A stretch of DNA of 64,000 nt from positions 62,001 through 126,000 of the forward strand of contig NZ_JACCDB010000003.1 of the NCBI RefSeq assembly GCF_013432195.1, in the 5' to 3' direction. The notes beneath the pieces are model-generated. The model ran no database searches. It was given only the letters and a program-made list of their open reading frames with translations, and was not told the origin of the DNA. This DNA is from Tepidicella baoligensis. Lineage in GTDB: Bacteria > Pseudomonadota > Gammaproteobacteria > Burkholderiales > Burkholderiaceae_C. Shown here in pieces: positions 1 to 9,839 of this stretch. Every line of letters begins with the position of its first letter. The stretch's first letter is position 1. The position numbers and the translations under genes are program-made.

Positions 1-29
1 GGGAAAGAAGGGTCTGGCATGTCGGTCAT
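1..29 (-). CDS. Possible start of a minus-strand gene running off the window (partial)
   Basis: An ATG on the minus strand at position 29 opens a frame that stays open to the window edge, encoding MTDMPDPSFP. On the minus strand a TAGACT hexamer lies about 12 bases upstream of the ATG, where a -10 box could sit. Only nine or ten codons are visible, so the product cannot be named. The 1-234 stretch holds nothing else I can support on either strand apart from the upstream region of the next gene. Confidence 0.25.
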
Positions 30-234
30 CTTGCAGCCAGTCTAGCGCCGTTTGTCCGCCGTCGGATCAGTCCAGCCCGCGCTCGCCGATCGAAGCCTGC
101 ATGGCGATCATGAGCGCCGAGGGCAGGCTGACCCGTCGCCGCGTACAGGTCAGCCTGCACAGCGGTTCGAGGAGCGGGTGATCCGCGCCGCCAAGGGGCG
201 GCTACACTGGCTGCATCATCGTCCGAGAGACCCC

Positions 235-1056
235 ATGTCTGCCACCCCCACCTCTATCCCCACCCCTCTGTCCACCGACCCGTTGGGCGATACCGATTTC
301 GACATCCTCGACCAGATCCTCGACGACCTGCGTGAGCGCCTGGACGAAGTTCCCTCATGGGAGTTTTGCGAAGGCTTCATGGCGGCGCTCATCTGCTGCC
401 GCCGTGCCATCCCGCCCCAGGAATACTTCGGCGCCCTGCTGAGTGACCCCGAGACCGGTACCTTCGGGCCGCATCTGTTTGCCAGCCCCGAACAGCACGA
501 CCGGTTCATCCAGCTCTGGCAACGCCGCTGGGCCGAGGTACAGGTCGCGCTGGACGCCCCGGTGGAGTCGCTGGACGATGACCGCTGCTACGCGCCCGAG
601 GTGATGGACCTGCGCGGCGCCGTCGCCAGCATGAATGACGCCGAACGCGCCGAGATGATGCAGCAGCTCGGCGGTGAAAGCCTGCCCTCCTTCGCCCAGG
701 TGTGGGCACTGGGTTTCATGTACGCCGTCGAGACGTGGCCCGAAGAATGGCAGCCCCCGCGCGACCAGGAAGCCGCCGGCTGGGTGGAGGACGCGATGGA
801 ACGCATCGTGGCCATGACCGAGGACGACGAGGGCGAACCCACCATCCGCATGTTCGGCGACGACAGCCCACCCAGCGTGAGCCAGGAGCGGCTGAACGCC
901 TACGGCGAGGCCATCTGGGCGGTGTACGACCTGCGCGACACCTGGAAGCACGTGGGCCCGCGTGTGGACACCGTGCGCAAGGCCGAAGAGCCGGGCCGCA
1001 ACGACCCGTGCCCTTGCGGCTCCGGCAAGAAGTACAAGAAGTGCTGCGGGGCCTGA
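235..1056 (+). CDS. UPF0149/YecA-family protein with C-terminal SEC-C zinc motif
   Basis: A 273-residue protein. The N-terminal two thirds match the YecA/UPF0149 helical family (LDQILDDL, then [15 protein letters not shown]). The last 20 residues are a SEC-C motif, [19 protein letters not shown], whose C-x-C and C-C residues bind zinc in SecA and many other proteins. The frame is open further upstream to position 52, but the upstream part reads as arginine-rich non-coding sequence. I therefore start at the ATG at 235, where family similarity begins. Function is unknown; SEC-C suggests a protein or ribosome contact. The gene converges on the cysA gene with only 20 bases between stop codons. 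Family call is firm, role is not. Confidence 0.88.
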   Translation: MSATPTSIPTPLSTDPLGDTDFDILDQILDDLRERLDEVPSWEFCEGFMAALICCRRAIPPQEYFGALLSDPETGTFGPHLFASPEQHDRFIQLWQRRWAEVQVALDAPVESLDDDRCYAPEVMDLRGAVASMNDAERAEMMQQLGGESLPSFAQVWALGFMYAVETWPEEWQPPRDQEAAGWVEDAMERIVAMTEDDEGEPTIRMFGDDSPPSVSQERLNAYGEAIWAVYDLRDTWKHVGPRVDTVRKAEEPGRNDPCPCGSGKKYKKCCGA

Positions 1057-1076
1057 GCCCCTCCGCCACAGACCGA

Positions 1077-2159
1077 TCAGGCCGGGCTGAGAAACACCCG
1101 CGCCTTGCGCGGCGACACCACCAGCCTCTCGCCCTCTTTCAGGCCCAGAGCCCGGAAGTGTTCGGCCGGGATCTGCGCCTCGATCAGCGGGTCGTGGCCG
1201 TCGGGCTGCTGCGGGTCTTCGGGCCACAATTCGAGCCGGGCAATCGGCCCGACCACGATGGCGCGTTGCAGCTCGGCCACGATGCCCGTGGCACCGGGTG
1301 AATAGCGTTCCACTTCCAGGTCGTGCGGGCGGACGTAGGCGTAGGCCTTGGCGTCGCGGACCTGAGCGTGCTCGGGGCTGTCGATGGCCACGCCCTCCAG
1401 GTGCAGCCGGCCTTCGTGCGCCCGGCCATGGAACAGGTTCACGTCGCCGAGGAAGCCGTACACGAACGGGCTGGCGGGGTGTTCCCACACGTCTTGCGGT
1501 GTGCCCACCTGTTCGATGTTGCCCTGGTTCATCAGCACCACGCGGTCGGCCACTTCCAGGGCTTCTTCCTGGTCGTGCGTCACGAAAATGCTGGTCACGT
1601 GCAACTCGTCGTGCAGACGGCGCAGCCAGCGGCGCAGCTCCTTGCGCACCTTGGCGTCCAGCGCACCGAAGGGCTCGTCGAGCAACAGCACCTTGGGTTC
1701 CACCGCCAGGGCACGCGCCAGGGCGATGCGCTGGCGCTGCCCGCCCGAGAGCTGTGACGGGTAGCGGTCGGCAATCCAGTCGAGCTGCACCAGCTTGAGC
1801 AGGTCGGTCACCTTCTGCCGGATCTGCGCTTCGCTTGGCCTTTGGCCGCGCGGTTTCACCCGCAGGCCAAAGGCCACGTTCTCGAACACGGTCATGTGCC
1901 GGAACAGCGCGTAGTGCTGGAACACGAAACCCACGTTGCGGTCGCGCACATGCACATCCGTGGTGTCAGCGCCGCTGAAAAGGATGCTGCCCGTGTCCGG
2001 CGTTTCCAACCCGGCGATGATGCGCAGCAGCGTGGTCTTGCCGCAACCCGAGGGGCCCAGCAGGGCCAGCAGCTCGCCCGAGTCGATGTCGAGGTTCACG
2101 TTGCGCAGCGCGTGAAAGCTGCCAAAGTGCTTGTTGACGTTGCGGATTTCAATGCTCAT
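1077..2159 (-). CDS. cysA: Sulfate/thiosulfate ABC transporter ATP-binding protein CysA
   Basis: A 360-residue ABC ATPase that powers sulfate/thiosulfate import at the inner membrane. Visible motifs are Walker [13 protein letters not shown] (about residues 35-46), the signature [15 protein letters not shown], Walker [12 protein letters not shown] and the switch histidine in VTHDQEEA. The C-terminal 120 residues form the TOBE-like domain typical of CysA ([13 protein letters not shown]). Its start codon lies 11 bases inside the end of cysW, so the two are translationally coupled. It is the last gene of the minus-strand order sbp-cysT-cysW-cysA. Product assignment is supported both by the family and by the complete transporter context. 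Confidence 0.95.
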   Translation of the reverse strand: MSIEIRNVNKHFGSFHALRNVNLDIDSGELLALLGPSGCGKTTLLRIIAGLETPDTGSILFSGADTTDVHVRDRNVGFVFQHYALFRHMTVFENVAFGLRVKPRGQRPSEAQIRQKVTDLLKLVQLDWIADRYPSQLSGGQRQRIALARALAVEPKVLLLDEPFGALDAKVRKELRRWLRRLHDELHVTSIFVTHDQEEALEVADRVVLMNQGNIEQVGTPQDVWEHPASPFVYGFLGDVNLFHGRAHEGRLHLEGVAIDSPEHAQVRDAKAYAYVRPHDLEVERYSPGATGIVAELQRAIVVGPIARLELWPEDPQQPDGHDPLIEAQIPAEHFRALGLKEGERLVVSPRKARVFLSPA

Positions 2160-3066
2160 GGCTCATGCTCACGGAGGTGTGGGGTTGGGTGGGCCGCTCC
2201 GGCGGCAGTTCGGCAACGCTTTTGAGCGTGCGCTCATGCTGCCATTCCACGTAGCTCTTGATGGCCAGTGTGACCAGCGCCAGCAACGCCAGCAGCGAGG
2301 CCACGGCAAACGCCGCCACCGACTGGTATTCGTTGTACAGCACCTCCACGTGCAGCGGCATGGTGTTGGTCTGGCCACGGATGTGTCCCGACACCACCGA
2401 CACCGCGCCGAACTCGCCCATGGCGCGCGCATTGCACAGGATCACGCCATAGATCAGACCCCACTTGATGTTGGGCAGCGTCACGCGCCAGAAGGTCTGC
2501 CAGCCGGTGGCGCCCAGCACGATGGCGGCCTGTTCTTCGTCGTTGCCCTGCGCCTGCATCAGCGGAATCAGTTCCCGCGCGATGAAGGGGAAGGTGATGA
2601 ACAAGGTGGCGAGCACGATGCCGGGCACGGCAAAGATGATCCGGATGTCATGCTCCATGAGCCAGGGGCCCAGCCAGCCTTGCGCCCCAAACACCAGCAC
2701 GTAGATCAGGCCGGCCACCACGGGCGACACGGAAAACGGCAGGTCGATCAGAGTCGTGAGGAAGGACTTGCCCCAGAACTCGTACTTGGCCACGCACCAG
2801 GCGGCGGCGATGCCGAACACCAGGTTCAGCGGCACCGAGATCGCGGCCACCAGCAGGGTGAGGCGAATGGCCGACCAGGCATCGGGCTCCTTGAGGGCCT
2901 CCCAATAGGCCTGCCAGCCTTGGCGCAGCGCCTCGGTGAAAACGGCGGCCAGCGGCAGCACCAGAAACAGCAGCATGAAGACCAGGGCCAGCCCGGTCAG
3001 GGTGTAGCGTATCCACGGCGCCTCGGTGGTGCCGTGCGAGGCGCTTCTGGTGAGGGTGGTGCTCAT
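2149..3066 (-). CDS. cysW: Sulfate ABC transporter permease CysW
   Basis: A 305-residue inner-membrane permease with several hydrophobic segments, for example [21 protein letters not shown] near the N terminus. It carries the EAA-type loop that docks on the ATPase ([20 protein letters not shown]) followed by CysW-typical [15 protein letters not shown]. The frame is open far upstream, but the ATG at 3066 begins the family-like sequence and overlaps the cysT stop by 4 bases (ATGA). That overlap decides the start. It pairs with CysT to form the membrane channel of the sulfate importer. Confidence 0.94.
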   Translation of the reverse strand: MSTTLTRSASHGTTEAPWIRYTLTGLALVFMLLFLVLPLAAVFTEALRQGWQAYWEALKEPDAWSAIRLTLLVAAISVPLNLVFGIAAAWCVAKYEFWGKSFLTTLIDLPFSVSPVVAGLIYVLVFGAQGWLGPWLMEHDIRIIFAVPGIVLATLFITFPFIARELIPLMQAQGNDEEQAAIVLGATGWQTFWRVTLPNIKWGLIYGVILCNARAMGEFGAVSVVSGHIRGQTNTMPLHVEVLYNEYQSVAAFAVASLLALLALVTLAIKSYVEWQHERTLKSVAELPPERPTQPHTSVSMSHEH

Positions 3067-3950
3067 TGCGAATTCCCTGCCGCACGTTGGCGCTGCCAGG
3101 CCTGCAGGCCGTTGATGATCAACAGCAGGACGAACGAAATGCCCAGCATCACGGAAGCCACGGCCGTGGCACCCGCGTAGTCGTACTGTTCCAGGCGGCC
3201 GATGATGATCAAGGGGGTGATTTCCGACACCATGGGGATGTTGCCCGCGATGAACACCACCGAACCGTACTCGCCCACTGCGCGGGCGAAGGCCAGGGCA
3301 AACCCCGTGAGCAGGGCCGGCAGGATGGTGGGCAGGATCACGCGGCTGAACGTCTGCCAGCGGGTGGCGCCCAGGCAGGTGGCCGCTTCTTCCAGCTCGC
3401 GCTCGGCGTCTTCCAGCACCGGCTGCACCGTGCGCACCACGAAAGGCAGGGTCACGAAAATCAGCGCGATGACGACGCCATTGCGGTTGAACGCCAGTTG
3501 AATGCCGTAGGGCTCCAGCCACCGACCGATCCAGCCGTTGCCGGCCAGCAGTGCGGTCAAGGAGATGCCGGCAACGGCGGTGGGCAGGGCAAAGGGCAGA
3601 TCGACCATCGCATCGACGATCTTCTTGCCCGGAAAGGTGTAACGCACCAGCACCCAGGCCACCAGCAGTCCGAACACCACATTCACCAGGGCCGCCGCCA
3701 ACGAAGCCCCGAACGTGAGCTTGTAGGAGGCCACCACCCGGGGGGACGACACCGCCGCCCAGAAATCGGCCCAGGTGAGCGTGAACGTCTTGAACAGCAG
3801 GGCCGACAGCGGGATGAGCACGATCAGGCTGAGGTACAGCAGGGTGTAACCGAGGGTCAGGTTGAACCCCGGCAGCACCCGTGCACTTCCCCGGCGCACG
3901 GGCGTGGTGGGCGCTCCAGGCCCGGCCAGCGCGGAAGCAGCAGCCGACAT
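3063..3950 (-). CDS. cysT: Sulfate ABC transporter permease CysT (CysU)
   Basis: A 295-residue inner-membrane permease. After a short alanine-rich cytoplasmic leader come hydrophobic segments such as [20 protein letters not shown], then the EAA-type loop [20 protein letters not shown] and [16 protein letters not shown]. These are the hallmarks of the CysT half of the sulfate channel. It follows the binding-protein gene after 3 bases and overlaps cysW by 4 bases, so the whole operon is probably one transcript from the promoter upstream of the binding protein. Confidence 0.94.
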   Translation of the reverse strand: MSAAASALAGPGAPTTPVRRGSARVLPGFNLTLGYTLLYLSLIVLIPLSALLFKTFTLTWADFWAAVSSPRVVASYKLTFGASLAAALVNVVFGLLVAWVLVRYTFPGKKIVDAMVDLPFALPTAVAGISLTALLAGNGWIGRWLEPYGIQLAFNRNGVVIALIFVTLPFVVRTVQPVLEDAERELEEAATCLGATRWQTFSRVILPTILPALLTGFALAFARAVGEYGSVVFIAGNIPMVSEITPLIIIGRLEQYDYAGATAVASVMLGISFVLLLIINGLQAWQRQRAAGNSQ

Positions 3951-3953
3951 GGA

Positions 3954-4952
3954 TCAACGCCCCTGGGTGTAGATCTGGTCGAACAGGCCGCCGTCGTTGA
4001 AGTGCACGCGCTGCGCTTCCATCAGGGAGCCGAAGTAGTCTTCCACCGTGAACAGCTGGATCGGCTTGAACGCCTGGGCGTAACGCGCCAGCACGGCCGG
4101 ATCGCGGGGGCGGATGTTGTGCTTCGCGGCGATTTCCTGGCCTTCAGGGCTGTACAGGAAGTCCAGGTAGGCCTTGGCCTCGGCGGCCGTGCCCTTGCGG
4201 CTGACGGTGCGCTCCACGATGGCCACGGGGTTTTCGGTCAGCAGCGAGGCGCTGGGGTGGATGGCATCGACCCGGCCCTTGCCGAATTCGTTGTCCACCG
4301 ACACCACCTCCGACTCGAACGTGACCAGCACGTCGCCGATGTTGCGCTGCAGGAAGATGCCGGTGGCATCGCGCCCGCCGCGGGCCAGCACCGGGACGTT
4401 GCGGTAGAGCTTGTTCACGAACGCCTGCGCCTCGGCGTCGGTACCGCCCTTGCTGCGCACATAGCCCCAGGCGGCCAGGTAGGCCATGCGGCCGTTGCCG
4501 CCGGTCTTGGGGTTGACCACCACCACCTGTACGCCAGGCTTGACCAGGTCGTCCCAGTCCTTGATGTTCTTGGGATTGCCCTGGCGCACCAGGAACAGCA
4601 TGGTGGAGGTGGTGGGAGCGGCGTTGTGCGGGAAGCGTTGGCGCCAATCCTTGGCCACGACCCCGCGCTCGGCCAGGAAATCCACATCGGTGGTGGTGTT
4701 GAAGGTCACCACGTCGGCGGCCAAGCCATCGGCCACCGCGCGGGCCTGCGCGCTGGAGCCTGCGTGGGACTGGTCGATTTTGATGTCTTTGCCGGTGGTT
4801 TTCTTGTAATGCTCGATGAAGGCGGCGTTGAAGTCGCGGTAGAACTCGCGGGACACGTCGTAAGACACGTTGAGCAGCGTGGTCTGGGCCGACACCCAGG
4901 TGGTGGCGGTGAGGGCGATGACGGCCAGCGCCTGACGGAGTGTGGTTTTCAT
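3954..4952 (-). CDS. sbp: Periplasmic sulfate-binding protein (copy 1)
   Basis: A 332-residue periplasmic binding protein delivering sulfate to CysTWA. It starts with a Sec signal peptide ([19 protein letters not shown], cleavage near VSAQ). The mature sequence has the family signatures [30 protein letters not shown] and [12 protein letters not shown]. The frame extends 19 codons upstream of the chosen ATG at 4952, but the signal-peptide n-region begins exactly there. It is clearly paralogous to the separate binding protein at 5155-6171. The promoter is probably the A+T-rich stretch at 4987-5014. CysB/sulfur control is expected from the family but not demonstrated here. Confidence 0.93.
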   Translation of the reverse strand: MKTTLRQALAVIALTATTWVSAQTTLLNVSYDVSREFYRDFNAAFIEHYKKTTGKDIKIDQSHAGSSAQARAVADGLAADVVTFNTTTDVDFLAERGVVAKDWRQRFPHNAAPTTSTMLFLVRQGNPKNIKDWDDLVKPGVQVVVVNPKTGGNGRMAYLAAWGYVRSKGGTDAEAQAFVNKLYRNVPVLARGGRDATGIFLQRNIGDVLVTFESEVVSVDNEFGKGRVDAIHPSASLLTENPVAIVERTVSRKGTAAEAKAYLDFLYSPEGQEIAAKHNIRPRDPAVLARYAQAFKPIQLFTVEDYFGSLMEAQRVHFNDGGLFDQIYTQGR

Positions 4953-4986
4953 GAAGAACGGGACATCGAGTGACAGGATGAGCATG

Positions 4987-5014
4987 ATTGTGGAAAACAG
5001 TCCAAACAATCCAA
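4987..5014 (-). promoter_or_regulatory. Candidate sigma-70 promoter of the sbp-cysTWA operon
   Basis: On the minus strand TTGGAT (5009-5014) and CACAAT (4987-4992) are separated by 16 bases, placing transcription start about 28 bases ahead of the sbp ATG. The region is strikingly A+T-rich compared with its surroundings. Two adjacent 9-base near-repeats (plus-strand cagtccaaa at 4998-5006 and caatccaaa at 5007-5015) overlap the -35 and spacer. They are a plausible regulator (CysB-like) contact, which is inference. Confidence 0.45.
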
Positions 5015-5086
5015 ACTACTTTGTTTTTCTTTCTTTATTTGGTTTGTGCATATAAAACCTGGGGCGTGGCACCGCCAGCCGCATCG

Positions 5087-5120
5087 GGCTCGGAGGCCGG
5101 ATCGCTGTGCCTTCCGAGCC
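5087..5120. terminator. Stem-loop between the two sulfate-binding protein genes
   Basis: An 8-bp perfect inverted repeat, ggctcgga (5087-5094) and tccgagcc (5113-5120), with an 18-base loop that can itself pair partly. It lies just downstream of the stop codon of the second binding-protein gene on the minus strand. There is no T-run, so it is at best a weak or Rho-assisted terminator or an mRNA-stabilising hairpin. Confidence 0.35.
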
Positions 5121-5154
5121 GGGCGGAGCGACTGCAAACCCGTGCGCGTTGCCC

Positions 5155-6171
5155 TCAGAGGCGCCGCGTGAAGATCTGGTCGAACTTGCCGCCATCGACG
5201 AAATGCACTTTGGTGGCCTCGTCCCACCCGCCAAAGGCCTCATCGATGGTGAACAGGTTCAGCTTGGGCAACTGCTTGGCGTATTTGGCATGTGCCTTTT
5301 CCGAGCGTGGGCGGTAAAAGTGTTTGCCGATGATGTCCTGCCCCTCTTCGGTATAGAGGTATTCCAGATACGCCTGGGCCACGGCGCGTGTGCCCTTGCG
5401 GTCCACATTGCGGTCCACCACGGTCACGGCGGGTTCGGCCAGAATCGACAGCGACGGGTACACGAAATCCACCCGGCTACCGAATTCTTTGTCCAGCAGG
5501 TAGGCCTCGTTTTCCCAGCTCAGGAACACATCGCCTTGGTTGCGCTGTGCAAAGGTGACGGACGAACCGCGCGCCCCCGTGTCCAGCATGGGCACGTTTT
5601 CGTACACCTTTTTGACGAACTCCTGCGCCTTCTGGTCGCCGCCATACTTGCGCTTGGCATACTCCCACGCGGCCAGGTAGTTCCAGCGGGCGCCGCCCGA
5701 GGTCTTGGGGTTGGGGGTGATGACTTTGACGTCGGGGCGGATCAGGTCATCCCAGTCCTTGATGTTCTTGGGGTTGCCGGCACGCACCACCAGCACGATG
5801 GTGGAGGTATAGGGCGAGCTGTTGTGGGGCAGTCGCTTCTGCCAGTCTTTGGGAATCCAACCGCCGTTGGTGTGCAGGGCGTCGGTATCTGCAGCCAGCG
5901 CCAGCGTGGCCACGTCGGCGGCCAGGCCGTCGATGATGGAGCGGGCCTGTCGGCCTGAGCCGCCATGCGACTGCTGGAGGGTCACGTTCTGCCCGGTTTT
6001 CTCGCGCCAGTGCTTGATGAACGCGGCGTTGTATTCCACGTACAGTTCCCGCGTCGGGTCGTACGACACGTTGAGCAGGGTGATGTGGTTGGACTGGGCA
6101 TGGGCCAGAGGGCCCAGAGTGGCCAGGGCGGACGCGGCGGCGAGGGTTTGGATGGCGTGTCGGCGATGCAT
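5155..6171 (-). CDS. Periplasmic sulfate/thiosulfate-binding protein (copy 2)
   Basis: A 338-residue paralogue of the neighbouring sulfate-binding protein. It shares [34 protein letters not shown] and [13 protein letters not shown]. The signal peptide ([17 protein letters not shown], cleavage near AHAQ) begins with paired arginines, so Tat export is possible, though a normal Sec peptide is equally likely. It has its own upstream region (6172-6400) and a 202-base gap before the sbp-cysTWA operon, so it can be expressed separately. One copy may prefer thiosulfate, but the sequence does not say which. Confidence 0.92.
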   Translation of the reverse strand: MHRRHAIQTLAAASALATLGPLAHAQSNHITLLNVSYDPTRELYVEYNAAFIKHWREKTGQNVTLQQSHGGSGRQARSIIDGLAADVATLALAADTDALHTNGGWIPKDWQKRLPHNSSPYTSTIVLVVRAGNPKNIKDWDDLIRPDVKVITPNPKTSGGARWNYLAAWEYAKRKYGGDQKAQEFVKKVYENVPMLDTGARGSSVTFAQRNQGDVFLSWENEAYLLDKEFGSRVDFVYPSLSILAEPAVTVVDRNVDRKGTRAVAQAYLEYLYTEEGQDIIGKHFYRPRSEKAHAKYAKQLPKLNLFTIDEAFGGWDEATKVHFVDGGKFDQIFTRRL

Positions 6172-6215
6172 GTGAACTCCACGGTGTTGAACGAACGGAG
6201 CGCATCATCCCGAAT

Positions 6216-6233
6216 GTTCCATCAACATGGAAC
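6216..6233. promoter_or_regulatory. Inverted repeat upstream of the second sulfate-binding protein gene
   Basis: A perfect 7-bp inverted repeat GTTCCAT-caac-ATGGAAC lies 45 bases upstream of the start codon of the minus-strand gene at 6171, in an A+T-rich stretch (6205-6270). It looks like an operator for a dimeric regulator or a small leader hairpin. No regulator can be named from the sequence. Confidence 0.4.
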
Positions 6234-6400
6234 GAATAAAAACTCAGTTGAAAATAACAAATCCAACTATTCGGCGCAGAAAGCCCCAGTGTACACAGGC
6301 GCTGATGGACAGCCGACCGCCGCATGGCCACCGCTCCTGAACGTGCGCCAAGGCTATGGCCGGGCCGTCGGGGCCCTGCGCGCCACGAAGAGGGGTGGCG

Positions 6401-6895
6401 TTACACCTCGAGACGGCGCAGCAGGCCCGCCAAGGCATGCCGCACGGTGGCGGTGCGAACCGCGTCGCGGTCGCCCCCAAAGACCTGCCGCTCGGCGGTC
6501 AAGCCCTGGGGTGTGGCCCAGGCGAACCAGACGGTGCCGACCGGCTTGTCGGGGCTGCCGCCGGTGGGGCCGGCCACCCCGGTCACGGCCACGCTCACCT
6601 GGGCCAGCGAATGGCGCAGCGCGCCTTCGGCCATGGCACGTGCCACCGCTTCGCTGACGGCGCCGTGCCGCGCAATCAGGCCTTCAGGCACACCCAATTG
6701 GGCCGTTTTGGCGGCGTTGGAATACGTCACGAAGCCCCGGTCCAGCCAGTCACTGGAGCCGCTCAGGCCTGTGCAGGTGGCCGCGATCAAGCCCCCGGTA
6801 CAGCTTTCGGCGGTGGCCAGCATCCAGCCGCGCAGGCGCAGGGCGTTGGCCAGCTGTTCGCAGCAGTGCAGCAGTTCCGGCGCCAGCGTATCCAT
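6401..6895 (-). CDS. pncC: CinA C-terminal-domain protein, nicotinamide-nucleotide amidase
   Basis: A 164-residue stand-alone CinA C-terminal domain, the usual length of the short PncC form. It hydrolyses nicotinamide mononucleotide to nicotinic acid mononucleotide and ammonia in the pyridine-nucleotide salvage cycle. Family signatures are visible: TAESCTGGLIAA (about residues 28-39), VTYSNAAKTAQLGV and AVTGVAGPTGG. The N-terminal MoCF-like domain of full CinA is absent, as expected for this form. It follows pgpA by 7 bases on the minus strand and probably shares a transcript with the nudix and pgpA genes. Confidence 0.9.
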   Translation of the reverse strand: MDTLAPELLHCCEQLANALRLRGWMLATAESCTGGLIAATCTGLSGSSDWLDRGFVTYSNAAKTAQLGVPEGLIARHGAVSEAVARAMAEGALRHSLAQVSVAVTGVAGPTGGSPDKPVGTVWFAWATPQGLTAERQVFGGDRDAVRTATVRHALAGLLRRLEV

Positions 6896-6902
6896 TCGGG
6901 CC

Positions 6903-7421
6903 TCACCACCAGAAGCGCCACAGAGCGATCACCAGCAAGGTGCAGAACGCGGCCACCAGGTCGTCGAACATGATGCCCCAGCCCCCGCGCCAGCCATCGC
7001 CCTTGAAAGCCTGATCGGCCCAGGCCACCGGGCCGGGTTTGGCGGCGTCGAAGAAGCGGAACAGCCCGAAGGCCACCGCCTGCCCCATCAGCCCCATGGG
7101 CATGGCCAGCCACAGGACCAGCCAGAAGGCCACGATCTCGTCGATCACGATGTATCCCGGATCGGCGATGCCGCAACGACGCACCGTGGCGACACTGGCC
7201 CACCATCCCACCAGCAGCCCCCCGCCGATGAGGGCGGCCCAGGCCCAGTCGGTGGGTTGGAACAGCGCATCGATGATCAGAAACAGCGCCCAGCCCCACA
7301 ACGTGCCCACGGTACCCGGCGCGCGGCGGCTCAGGCCCGAGCCGAAGCCCAGCGCGATCAGGTGCGACAGGCGCGCAAACAGGAAGCGCGTGTCCGGTTG
7401 GGTGAGCGGGGGCTGCGTCAT
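6903..7421 (-). CDS. pgpA: Phosphatidylglycerophosphatase A
   Basis: A 172-residue inner-membrane enzyme that removes the phosphate from phosphatidylglycerophosphate to give phosphatidylglycerol. Typical PgpA features are GFGSGLSRRAPGTVGTLWGW near residue 30, hydrophobic segments, DPGYIVIDEIVAFWLVL with the conserved acidic residues, and FRFFDAAKPGPV. The ATG at 7421 overlaps the stop codon of the upstream nudix gene by 4 bases (ATGA), which settles the start over upstream alternatives. In many betaproteobacteria pgpA sits between thiL and a cinA-like gene. Here a nudix gene lies between thiL and pgpA. Confidence 0.93.
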   Translation of the reverse strand: MTQPPLTQPDTRFLFARLSHLIALGFGSGLSRRAPGTVGTLWGWALFLIIDALFQPTDWAWAALIGGGLLVGWWASVATVRRCGIADPGYIVIDEIVAFWLVLWLAMPMGLMGQAVAFGLFRFFDAAKPGPVAWADQAFKGDGWRGGWGIMFDDLVAAFCTLLVIALWRFWW

Positions 7422-8320
7422 CGAAACCAGCCCTCGAAACCGTCGAAGGGCTCGAACCGCTTCTGTACGAAGCGCAGCCGAGTAGGGCCGGGCAGGGCGC
7501 GTTCCGGGATCGGGTGCAGCGGATCGCCGGGGTAGCACATGGCGCGCACCTCGCCGTCCATGAAGTGCTCGGGCTGGATGCAGGGAGCCCGGCGGGACAG
7601 CGCCTCCTGCCAGGCGTCGGCGGCGCGGGCGTGGCGGGCCAACTGGGCCAGGGCCATGAGCTGGGGGGGGATCAGTTCGATCTCACGTTGCCAGTACCGT
7701 TGCAGAGCGTCGCGCGGGGTCAGCCAGAGGCTTTCAACGGCTTCGTGGTCGTCATGGGCGGCTTCTTGCCCCGCCGGCAGCAGCGCCAGAAAGAAGCGGG
7801 TGTCGAAGCGGGGCGTGCCCACGGGAGGGTTGCGCGGCGTGATCCAGCGTGACCATGGCAGCAGAGCAGACACGTGGCCGCGCAGGTTCAGTCCGCGCAG
7901 GGCCTGCGGCCACGCTTCATCCGCTTGCAGCCGCGTGTGCAGGGTCTGGGTCTGCTCCAGGCTCGGGGGAGGAAGCGCCAGCAGCACGCCGGCTTCCTCG
8001 TAGAGCTCGCGCAGGGCGGCCACGTGCAGGCCCTGGGCTTTCGGCAGCGGCGTGTCGGCCTCGTTGAGCCGCGCCTGCAGGATGTCTGGGGGCAGGTCCA
8101 GGGCGTCGCGCCAGCCGGCGTCGGTATCGGCCACGTCCAGCTTGCCACCAGGGAACACATACAGCCCGCCCAGCACGCCGGAATTCTGGTGCCGGCGCAG
8201 CAGCAGCACCTCCAGGCCGTGGGCGCCGTCGCGCAGCAGCACGACCGACGCGGCGTCGCGGGGTGGGGCGTCGTCGGCCGGAGGGCGGGCGGCCGCTGAA
8301 GAGGGCATGTCGTGACTCAT
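7418..8320 (-). CDS. NUDIX hydrolase, NUDT19-like (probable acyl-CoA/nucleotide diphosphatase)
   Basis: A 300-residue NUDIX protein. The N-terminal strand region (AASVVLLRDGAHGLEVLLLRR) is followed by FPGGKLD and, about 50 residues later, by the catalytic helix ALRELYEEAGVLLA with its REx2EExG core. The spacing between FPGG and the helix is much longer than in ordinary NUDIX boxes. It resembles the NUDT19/RP2 subgroup, whose eukaryotic member cleaves CoA esters. The substrate here is unknown. It is translationally coupled to pgpA. A 35-base gap separates it from thiL upstream. Confidence 0.85.
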   Translation of the reverse strand: MSHDMPSSAAARPPADDAPPRDAASVVLLRDGAHGLEVLLLRRHQNSGVLGGLYVFPGGKLDVADTDAGWRDALDLPPDILQARLNEADTPLPKAQGLHVAALRELYEEAGVLLALPPPSLEQTQTLHTRLQADEAWPQALRGLNLRGHVSALLPWSRWITPRNPPVGTPRFDTRFFLALLPAGQEAAHDDHEAVESLWLTPRDALQRYWQREIELIPPQLMALAQLARHARAADAWQEALSRRAPCIQPEHFMDGEVRAMCYPGDPLHPIPERALPGPTRLRFVQKRFEPFDGFEGWFR

Positions 8321-8355
8321 GGGGGGATTTTGACACCACCGCGACGGGTGATGGG

Positions 8356-9348
8356 TCAGGCGAAGTGATCAAAGCCCGCGAGCGCGGCACCGGCAGGGAT
8401 GGGGAAGGGATCGCCCTCGGCGTTGACGAGCCGTGCCGTGCAGACGCCGTCCTGCGCCGGCACGATCTCACCGATCCGCGTGACGGCGATCCGGGCCTCG
8501 AGTGCAGCCTGTGCCACGGCCTGGCGGGCCGAGGCCGGGGCGGTGAACACCAGCTCGTAGTCGTCGCCGCCGGCGAGCACGCAGGTCAAGGCCAGCGCCG
8601 CATCCAGCGTGCGCACGCCATCGCTCACCGCCTCGGAGCGCATCAGGGTTTCGGCGTCGATGCGGGCTGCCACGCCCGACGCGCGCAGGATGTGACCAAG
8701 GTCGCCCAGCAGCCCGTCGCTCACGTCGGCACAGGCATGGGCCACGCCGCGCAGTGCCAACCCCAGCGCGACGCGAGGTTCGGGCCATTCCATGCGCCGT
8801 CGGGCCCGGGCGAACACGGCCGCTGGCACCTCGCAACGACCGCGGAAGACCTCCAGCGCGAGCCGTGCGTCGCCCAAGGCGCCGCTGACGTACACATCGT
8901 CGCCCACGCGGGCCGCATCGCGCCGCAAGGCCTGAGCCCAGGGCACTTCACCCATCACGGTCAGGCACAGGTTGAGCGGGCCGGCCGTGGTGTCGCCGCC
9001 CACCAGCGCGCAGCCGTGCGCGTCGGCCAGCGCCAGCAGCCCGCTCGCGAAGGCCGAGAGCCAGGCATCGTCGGCACGGGGCAGGGCCAGTGCCAGCGTG
9101 CAGGCCAAGGGGCGCGCGCCCATGGCGGCCAGGTCGCTCAGGTTCACCGCCAGGGCCTTGTGGCCCAGGGCGCGCGGGTCCACCGTCGGCAGGAAGTGGC
9201 GTCCCTCGACCAGCATGTCGGTGGACACCGCCAACTGGCAGCCGGGCGCGGGGGCGAGCAGGGCGGCGTCGTCCCCGTTGCCCAACGTCACGCCTGCCGG
9301 GCGCAGGGCATGCTGGAAATGGCGACGGATCAGGTCGAATTCGCCCAT
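8356..9348 (-). CDS. thiL: Thiamine-monophosphate kinase
   Basis: A 330-residue enzyme that phosphorylates thiamine monophosphate to the active cofactor thiamine diphosphate. Seen are [10 protein letters not shown] at the N terminus, [23 protein letters not shown] with the metal-binding aspartate, [24 protein letters not shown] and the C-terminal [16 protein letters not shown] and [12 protein letters not shown]. The length is normal. The frame extends far upstream, but the ATG at 9348 shares one base with the apaG stop (TGATG), indicating coupling. The earlier starts encode arginine-rich shadow sequence. Confidence 0.95.
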   Translation of the reverse strand: MGEFDLIRRHFQHALRPAGVTLGNGDDAALLAPAPGCQLAVSTDMLVEGRHFLPTVDPRALGHKALAVNLSDLAAMGARPLACTLALALPRADDAWLSAFASGLLALADAHGCALVGGDTTAGPLNLCLTVMGEVPWAQALRRDAARVGDDVYVSGALGDARLALEVFRGRCEVPAAVFARARRRMEWPEPRVALGLALRGVAHACADVSDGLLGDLGHILRASGVAARIDAETLMRSEAVSDGVRTLDAALALTCVLAGGDDYELVFTAPASARQAVAQAALEARIAVTRIGEIVPAQDGVCTARLVNAEGDPFPIPAGAALAGFDHFA

Positions 9349-9737
9349 CAATGCCACGATGCACCGGCGGCCGGCCCCTCGGCGCGCAACACGAAGGGCG
9401 GCACCGGGGTTTCGAAGCGGTGCCCATCCACCGCCACGCAGAAATAGTGCCCGCTCATGATGCCCATCGGTGTTTGCAGCGGGGCGCTGCTGCTGTATTG
9501 GAACGCCTGCCCGGGTTGCAGCAGCGGTTGTTGTCCGACCACGCCCAGTCCGTCCACCACCTGGACGCGCCCGTGGGCATCTTCGATCTCCCAATGGCGG
9601 GCGATGAGCTGGGCCGCCACGTCACCGACGTTGCGGATGGTGATCGTGTACGCGAAAACGTACAGCGGGATCTCGGGGTCCGATGCCTCGGGCAGGTACT
9701 GTGGCACCGCCTCGCAGATGAATTGGTAGGTGGGCAT
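9348..9737 (-). CDS. apaG: ApaG / DUF525 family protein
   Basis: A 129-residue protein of the ApaG fold (fibronectin type III-like, called Co2+/Mg2+ efflux-associated in annotation). Signatures are [33 protein letters not shown] and the C-terminal [13 protein letters not shown]. The start at 9737 gives the normal family length. The frame further upstream crosses the rpe gene and is not coding. It diverges from rpe with 102 bases between the start codons, and thiL follows it directly. Confidence 0.93.
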   Translation of the reverse strand: MPTYQFICEAVPQYLPEASDPEIPLYVFAYTITIRNVGDVAAQLIARHWEIEDAHGRVQVVDGLGVVGQQPLLQPGQAFQYSSSAPLQTPMGIMSGHYFCVAVDGHRFETPVPPFVLRAEGPAAGASWH

Positions 9738-9795
9738 GGACAGGATTGTGCCCCGCTTCCGGTTGTCCCGGCAAAGCTGCCACAATGCGGGCCTG

Positions 9796-9815
9796 CGGGG
9801 GCGCGGAGGCCCCCG
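9796..9815 (+). other. GC-rich hairpin in the rpe leader
   Basis: cgggggc (9796-9802) and gcccccg (9809-9815) form a perfect 7-bp stem with a 6-base loop, ending 24 bases before the rpe start codon. It could influence translation or mark the rpe 5' leader. No T-run follows, so it is not a convincing terminator. Confidence 0.4.
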
Positions 9816-9839
9816 TTGCCATCCTCGACACCTGCCGCC

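Noticed and set aside
67-234. Minus-strand coding-like stretch ending [15 protein letters not shown]
   Set aside because: Third positions are GC-rich, but no plausible start or family match exists and it would run into the YecA-like gene. Treated as chance.
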